Assembly: GCF_018294505.1 (NCBI RefSeq)
Contig: NC_057801.1
Span: 199,706,538-199,770,537 of the forward strand
Direction of reading: 5' to 3'
Source of the DNA: Triticum aestivum
Taxonomy: Eukaryota > Streptophyta > Magnoliopsida > Poales > Poaceae
DNA: 64,000 nt
Shown here: positions 59,209 to 64,000 of the stretch, piece after piece
Layout of the letters: every line of letters starts with the position of its first letter
Position numbering within the stretch: position 1 is the stretch's first letter
Translations under genes and position numbers: made by a program
The notes under the pieces: generated by a model
What the model was told of the DNA's origin: nothing
Databases searched by the model: none
What the model saw: the letters and a program-made list of their open reading frames with translations, nothing else

Positions 59209-62200
59209 CGACTGCCTGTAGGAATCCCCCTTCCACACTCCTTGGCCGAAGTCGAGTCTAGACATTACAAAAACTTTTACTAACTTGGCTGTGTGCCTTA
59301 CGGGCCCACGTCGCCATCGGGTGGTACTAGGATCTTTTACTCCTCGACCTTTACTCTGGGACTCTGAGCTCTCTTCTATTCGGGTTAAATGATTTTGCTA
59401 AAACAAAACTAACTTTAGGTTCTCGCAAGTACTTTCTCCCGGAGAGCCACTTGTTACCGATGATCGCCTGCTGCACCAGAAGATTCCGAAGATACTCTCC
59501 GATGTTCTCTCGAGACTTGTGTCCGTTGCTTTTGCAATTCTCGACCACCGATAAACCCTTATGGATAACTACTTACACTTGCCATTCATACGATCCTCCC
59601 CCATTGATCTTGTTATTACAAGTTACTCCGAAGTTTTCTCTATTGTTCCGAGAATACGTTGTGCCTACTGCCTAGCAGTTCTTTGCCACACGAATACCCC
59701 TTCAAATAAATCCTCGCACTTGTCGAGTATCCGCTCACCCCCAGTTGTTCATGTGTTTCACAAAAGTCTTCAAAATACTATTCGATCTTCCGAAAATCCT
59801 CTGGAGCCTTTGGCTCTTGAAATTCTTGCTTGCTTGCATTATGGTTAATCCCATAAGTCTCGTAGTCTTCTTGACATTCCTTGTCGTTATCATTTTCAGT
59901 CTGTTGACTCAATATGATTGCGAATACATGCAATCATCATTGATCCTTATAAATTACCTTTCCGGCTGAGCTGCAATTCTTTTAACTGGAATTGTTTCTC
60001 GACCAATCCAATTGTCGTTGATTGTACCCTAAGGCTATTCAACTTATCCATTCCTAATCAGAGCATTGCTTCTGATCCCTTGACATGGAATTCATAATTC
60101 TTTTGCAATTAAGCTTTGAATTAGTCAGTTGTTTCTATCTTCTGATCTCCTTGCATTCTTCTTCTTCTGGTTGAGTACCGATACTCACATCAGCCCCGTT
60201 GTGGATCGCCATATTCACTGTTGGATTATTATCCGATAGTGTCCTTCATAATTAATCACCTTGTGAGTTCTTCCTCTGATACATAATGCCTTTGGTAAAT
60301 TGTATCCTCTCCTTTTTTTTAACCTTGCTCTGCTTTCGAGCTTGTGTTATTTACCTTGGAAGTTTGTAGCATATGTTCCTTAAATGCCCCAATGGGTTGA
60401 ACCGATGCCTTCCTTAATCGGTGTGAACTCGAAAGTTTTCACGGGTCATACTGCTCTGGTAATTCACCAGGTAGGTTTTGACACTGGAATCATTTTATCT
60501 AGAGCAGGAATGAAAGGTTATACATTGAAGAAGTGGGAGTCGACCTTGAACTCTGTGTTCATGCCCATGGACACGATGTAGATCTTATCATTAAAGCTTC
60601 TCTTAAATTAATTATTCCCTTGGTATAAGTTTATATCTGGGATCCGGCCTTTTGCAATCGTGGTTCTGACCATGTTCTCCTGTAAATACCTTTTCTCGGA
60701 CAAGTTTAAGCACTTGTCTTCTACAAAGCAATACCCTATTCCAACCTCTACTTTGATCTATCGTCGAGTATTACCCCCCTGGAATCTCGAGATTATCATG
60801 GAACTGCATAACTTCTTATGAGTTCTTCATCAAGTGCTACCTTCCCACTGATTCCAATTTTTCCACGGGCTCTGAGTTATTAGACACTCAAAGACACCGA
60901 TAACTGAACCGAGTCCGCACTACGGTTCAACAACTCTCCAGTAAGCTTCTATAAGTACGAGTTTGTACCCGATCACGCCATTCCTAGCCTGTTTGGCTAT
61001 ATCATTATCTTGATGATTTCAAACTGTGCTACCTGATCCTTATTCTCGGAGCACCAATTTGCGACGATAGCTAAGCTTACGTCGATTTTCCTCGTCATAC
61101 CCTTTCACCTTAAACAACCAGCTTGAGTTCGAGTTTGTGTCGTAACTGTGGTTCCAATAACCTCTTGCTTCATCATTCCTCTGACTTGATGTCGTCGCTG
61201 GTTGATTACATCTGCATGAAACCTCTCGACAAATGTGTCATGATCATCATCAACCTTATGAGCTCTTCCAGGAATTCAATTGAATTCATGATGGGTAATA
61301 CCATCCTTGCCCCTCGATGATTCCTGTTCTCATCGACCACTTTATTGCCTTCCGTTCAACACAACTTGTTCGTGTTTTGTGTAAACCTTGAGATCCCTGC
61401 TACCCAGCAGTTGATCTTCCTTACCTCGGAAGTATTACCATCTCTTTTTGTCAAGAATGTGGTGAGAATTTCACCACCTCTTGAGAATTCTTGACATAGA
61501 AATACTTCTCACCATCACCATTCTTTCTTGGTCCCCGTGTTAATTCCAACAAGTGAACGGTGTTGTTTGGATTCTTTCCTTCTAGCAACCCTATTGCTTT
61601 GAAGTGAATGGGCGATAGTTCATTCTAAGTCTTTCGATAATTGAATCACCATTCTAACATTTGCCGTGCAACCCAACCCATATTTCGGGTGCACCGTTCA
61701 ACCAATGTTTAATTATGTATGTTTTCCTCGAGCATGTCCCATTATATCATTTGATCTAACAAATGTCATCCTCTTGTTCACATTATCGTGGAAATCCATC
61801 CATTTGGAATTCTCGATGAATTGTCGCTGAGCCCATCAGCCACCTCCTCATCCCCTCCTTGGTTTAATGATGAACTATTGCTTCAGAAACCCGCTCCCAT
61901 AGTTCATTTCCCGAGAATCTTGCAATGTCATTTCGTCGATTTGTGTTGCACCTTTTCCTCTCGGACCCCTTGAGTCTGAGGTATCATGACACCAATTGGA
62001 TATGAATCTCGGTCAGATATGATGGATGGGACAACTTTCCAAGAGTTATGATGTTGATCCTTTGATGACCCGGTAACATGATGTCATGCCTAGCACCCCC
62101 CCCCCCCGGCTGGAGGACCTATCATTATAGATTCCTTTTCAGCAAGGTTATCCATTCATCCATGAGGAAATTGTAAGACTTATTCTACAAGTTATTCTTG

Positions 62201-63365
62201 ATGGATCCTTCGTGTTTCCAAAGTCTGATCTTCACCTGAAGACCATGTCACTGCTATCTCGAAGCATGTCAATGGTACTCCGATTTTCAACAGGCACGTT
62301 TGAAGCACGATGCTATATTTTAATTATCAATTATCCTAACACCGTTGTATGAGTAATATCATGAGATTCCTCCCCCCTTACCTAAATGGTTTTCTACTTT
62401 ATATCCTGTCATGGATATCTTGCTCTGCTTGTCCTTGGGAAGGATATACCCTCGAAATATGTGTTTAAACATATTTTCCTTTCCATTGTTCTGTTTAATC
62501 TGATGATCATATTTTCCTTCCATTGGTTTGTTTAAACCTTTTCTATGATCTATATGATATAAGCAGTAATAATCCACTACTTGTGCAAACACCTCGATGT
62601 ACAACTCGGTCAGCAAGACCTTGTTACTATTGTTGATGACATTCCGGTAACCACCGATGGACGGGAACCTTGCCTATTGGTCCGCCTCGTTTCAACGAGC
62701 AGGAAAATGGTTCTCTTCGTCCCTCGCCCTTGGTACCAACGTTGTTGCCGACATAGCTGACATGGTACTCCCTGACATGCCTTGCTATCATGACCGTGCA
62801 AGATGTCACTGCTCCTATTAAAAAAAAAGAACCACATGGTGGGCCCATAACCCACAGTTTCACAGGATCGAAACCTGACTCTCCTATACACCCTGTTGCC
62901 AAAGTTATTCCTATAGCTTGACTTCGTATGTAATTTGCGAGCCACCTTCCTAGTGATCAATTCTGGTATCGGACACAATACTTATTCCTGTTGCTCTGAA
63001 CCCCATTCACACTCTGTTTCAGGCAATGAACGATTGCCTATCCGCTTGAAACTTCTTATTGCACCGTCTTACTTTGCTCTCGATGTGTTTCATTTGTTCA
63101 ACTCGAGAGATACTCATATGTTCATACTTGGGAAACCCCCAGAAGATTTTCCCTTGTAACATCCTATCGTTGTAGAGCTGCCCCTTACCTATTCGTAAGT
63201 ACGATGGAGATCCCGAAGAAAGGATGACAAATTGATCATGGTGACTTGAAGCAGTGAAATGAAGACATCAACGAAAGGGATCAACCTCTTCGAAAGGGAA
63301 GCCAAGACCGAGAAGACTCGTTAGGTTTTTCGCTACCAACACCTTCGCCCCTTACTCCACCGCTT
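59209..63365. other. Non-coding interior of element F
   Basis: 4.1 kb read in all frames without a retroelement motif or a credible gene. The longest ORF is about 122 codons (62610-62978, minus strand) and looks incidental. A poly-C run lies at about 62096-62107. Confidence 0.7.
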
Positions 63366-63402
63366 AAATCTCGGGACGAGATTTCTTGTAGTGGAGGAGA
63401 AT
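63366..63402 (+). promoter_or_regulatory. Hairpin and polypurine tract of element F
   Basis: Hairpin 63366-63384 (arms AAATCTCG/CGAGATTT, loop GGA), then TTGTAGTGGAGGAGAAT to the LTR start at 63403. Confidence 0.75.
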
Positions 63403-64000
63403 TGTGACGCCCGGGTAATTAAGCTACAGTGATCCTCTGCTAATGGTGCCACGTCACCTCGTTTATAGTTGCTAATCTCGAGTTAGTTCGAAACCGATTC
63501 AAATTCAAATTCAAAAATAGGCAAACAATAAAAGTTTTCAAATATTAAAACTAAAATGTTCGGAGTGAACCAAATATTGCATAGATAATTATGGTGGAGA
63601 AACCACACTTTTATAAAATGTTTAAATACTGTTAAATGAATAAAAGAGTAGAAAAAACAATTATTTTAATGCTTTAAAAATAATAAACATTTTCAAAACT
63701 AAATTGTTATAAGTATTAAACTATTGTGGCAGTGGCATAATTTGTAAAATCCTATTTAGGTGCCACTTTGGTAATTTACTAAAACTAAAATAATAGGAAA
63801 CTAAAAGAAAGCAAAGTATAAAAAAAACAGAAAACAAATCTAACTAAAATAAAAAAAAGAGGCACCCCCCCACTGGGCCATCTGTGGCCCAGCTGGCCAG
63901 CCCAACTGGGCAAAGGCCCAGCCGGCCGACCCAGCCCCCTCCATATCCCCACCAGGGAGGAAACCCTAACCCACGACCCACCTCACTCCCCCCCCCCCCG
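63403..64000 (+). repeat. 3' LTR of element F, first 598 bp
   Basis: Almost identical to 55187-55784. Continues beyond the window. Confidence 0.95.

Larger units (their letters stand above)
55187..64000 (+). mobile_element. Element F: long-LTR element with non-coding interior (LARD-like)
   Basis: The 5' LTR 55187-59193 is 4007 bp with perfect 10-bp terminal inverted repeats (TGTGACGCCC...GGGCGTCACA). An exact initiator-Met primer site TGGTATCAGAGC lies at 59197-59208. The interior (59194-63402, 4.2 kb) has no ORF above about 125 codons and no gag, protease, RT or integrase motif. A PPT and hairpin precede the 3' LTR, which starts at 63403 and runs off the window. The 598 bp of overlap between LTRs differ only by about three homopolymer indels and one T/C change. 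Large LTRs with a conserved empty interior define LARD elements (Sukkula in barley, from memory). Confidence 0.85.

Noticed and set aside
59194..63402. A degraded pol gene in the interior of element F
   Set aside because: I found no protease, RT, RNase H or integrase motif in any frame; a sensitive profile search would be decisive.

Overview
The window is plant repeat DNA, most likely from a Triticeae grass (wheat, Aegilops, barley or rye). I infer this from BARE/WIS/Angela-type copia LTRs, gypsy LTRs opening TGATACGTCTCC (Fatima/Sabrina-type; family names are from memory), CACTA transposons with clustered subterminal palindromes, and a Stowaway MITE with a CTCCCTC-type terminus. I see no intact host gene, no tRNA or rRNA gene and no CRISPR. 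All recognisable coding capacity belongs to transposable elements (TEs), mostly broken by stops and frameshifts.

Layout. Positions 1-836 are the right end of a CACTA element; 837-1652 are unassigned. Positions 1653-3215 are a truncated minus-strand Angela-like copia fragment. Then comes a deep nest resolved by target-site duplications (TSDs): element A (minus-strand gypsy, 5' LTR 47774-49444) is interrupted by element E (gypsy, 3484-47192, TSD AAACC/GAACC). E is interrupted by a CACTA element (6932-41107, TSD AGA). Its transposase gene is interrupted by element D (minus-strand chromovirus, 11442-37915, TSD GCAGA). The 5' LTR of D is interrupted by element C (Tat/Grande-like gypsy, 24135-37561, TSD CATGG). 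A Stowaway MITE sits in the other LTR of D. The right flank holds unassigned repeats (49445-50459), an LTR (element G, 50460-51350), a minus-strand LTR of the same family as A (element B, 51404-53032), an Angela-type LTR (element H, 53270-55004), and, inside H, a very young element F (55187 to the window end) with 4-kb LTRs and a non-coding interior.

How the genes work together. C carries gag, protease, reverse transcriptase, two RNase H domains and integrase on the plus strand, and a separate spliced five-exon gene on the opposite strand between pol and the 3' LTR. D carries an extra ORF ahead of gag, then gag-protease-RT-RNase H-integrase-chromodomain. E has gag-protease and an Athila-ORF1-like gene but no polymerase. 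The CACTA element has a broken two-part transposase and a small, apparently intact three-exon gene for a coiled-coil membrane protein. F has no coding capacity and must have been moved in trans.

Most notable: (1) a short hairpin with a mostly conserved AGGA loop and compensatory stem changes, 18-21 nt upstream of the 3' LTR in four different gypsy elements; (2) the antisense spliced gene in C; (3) the intact membrane-protein gene in the CACTA; (4) the chimera-like architecture of E.
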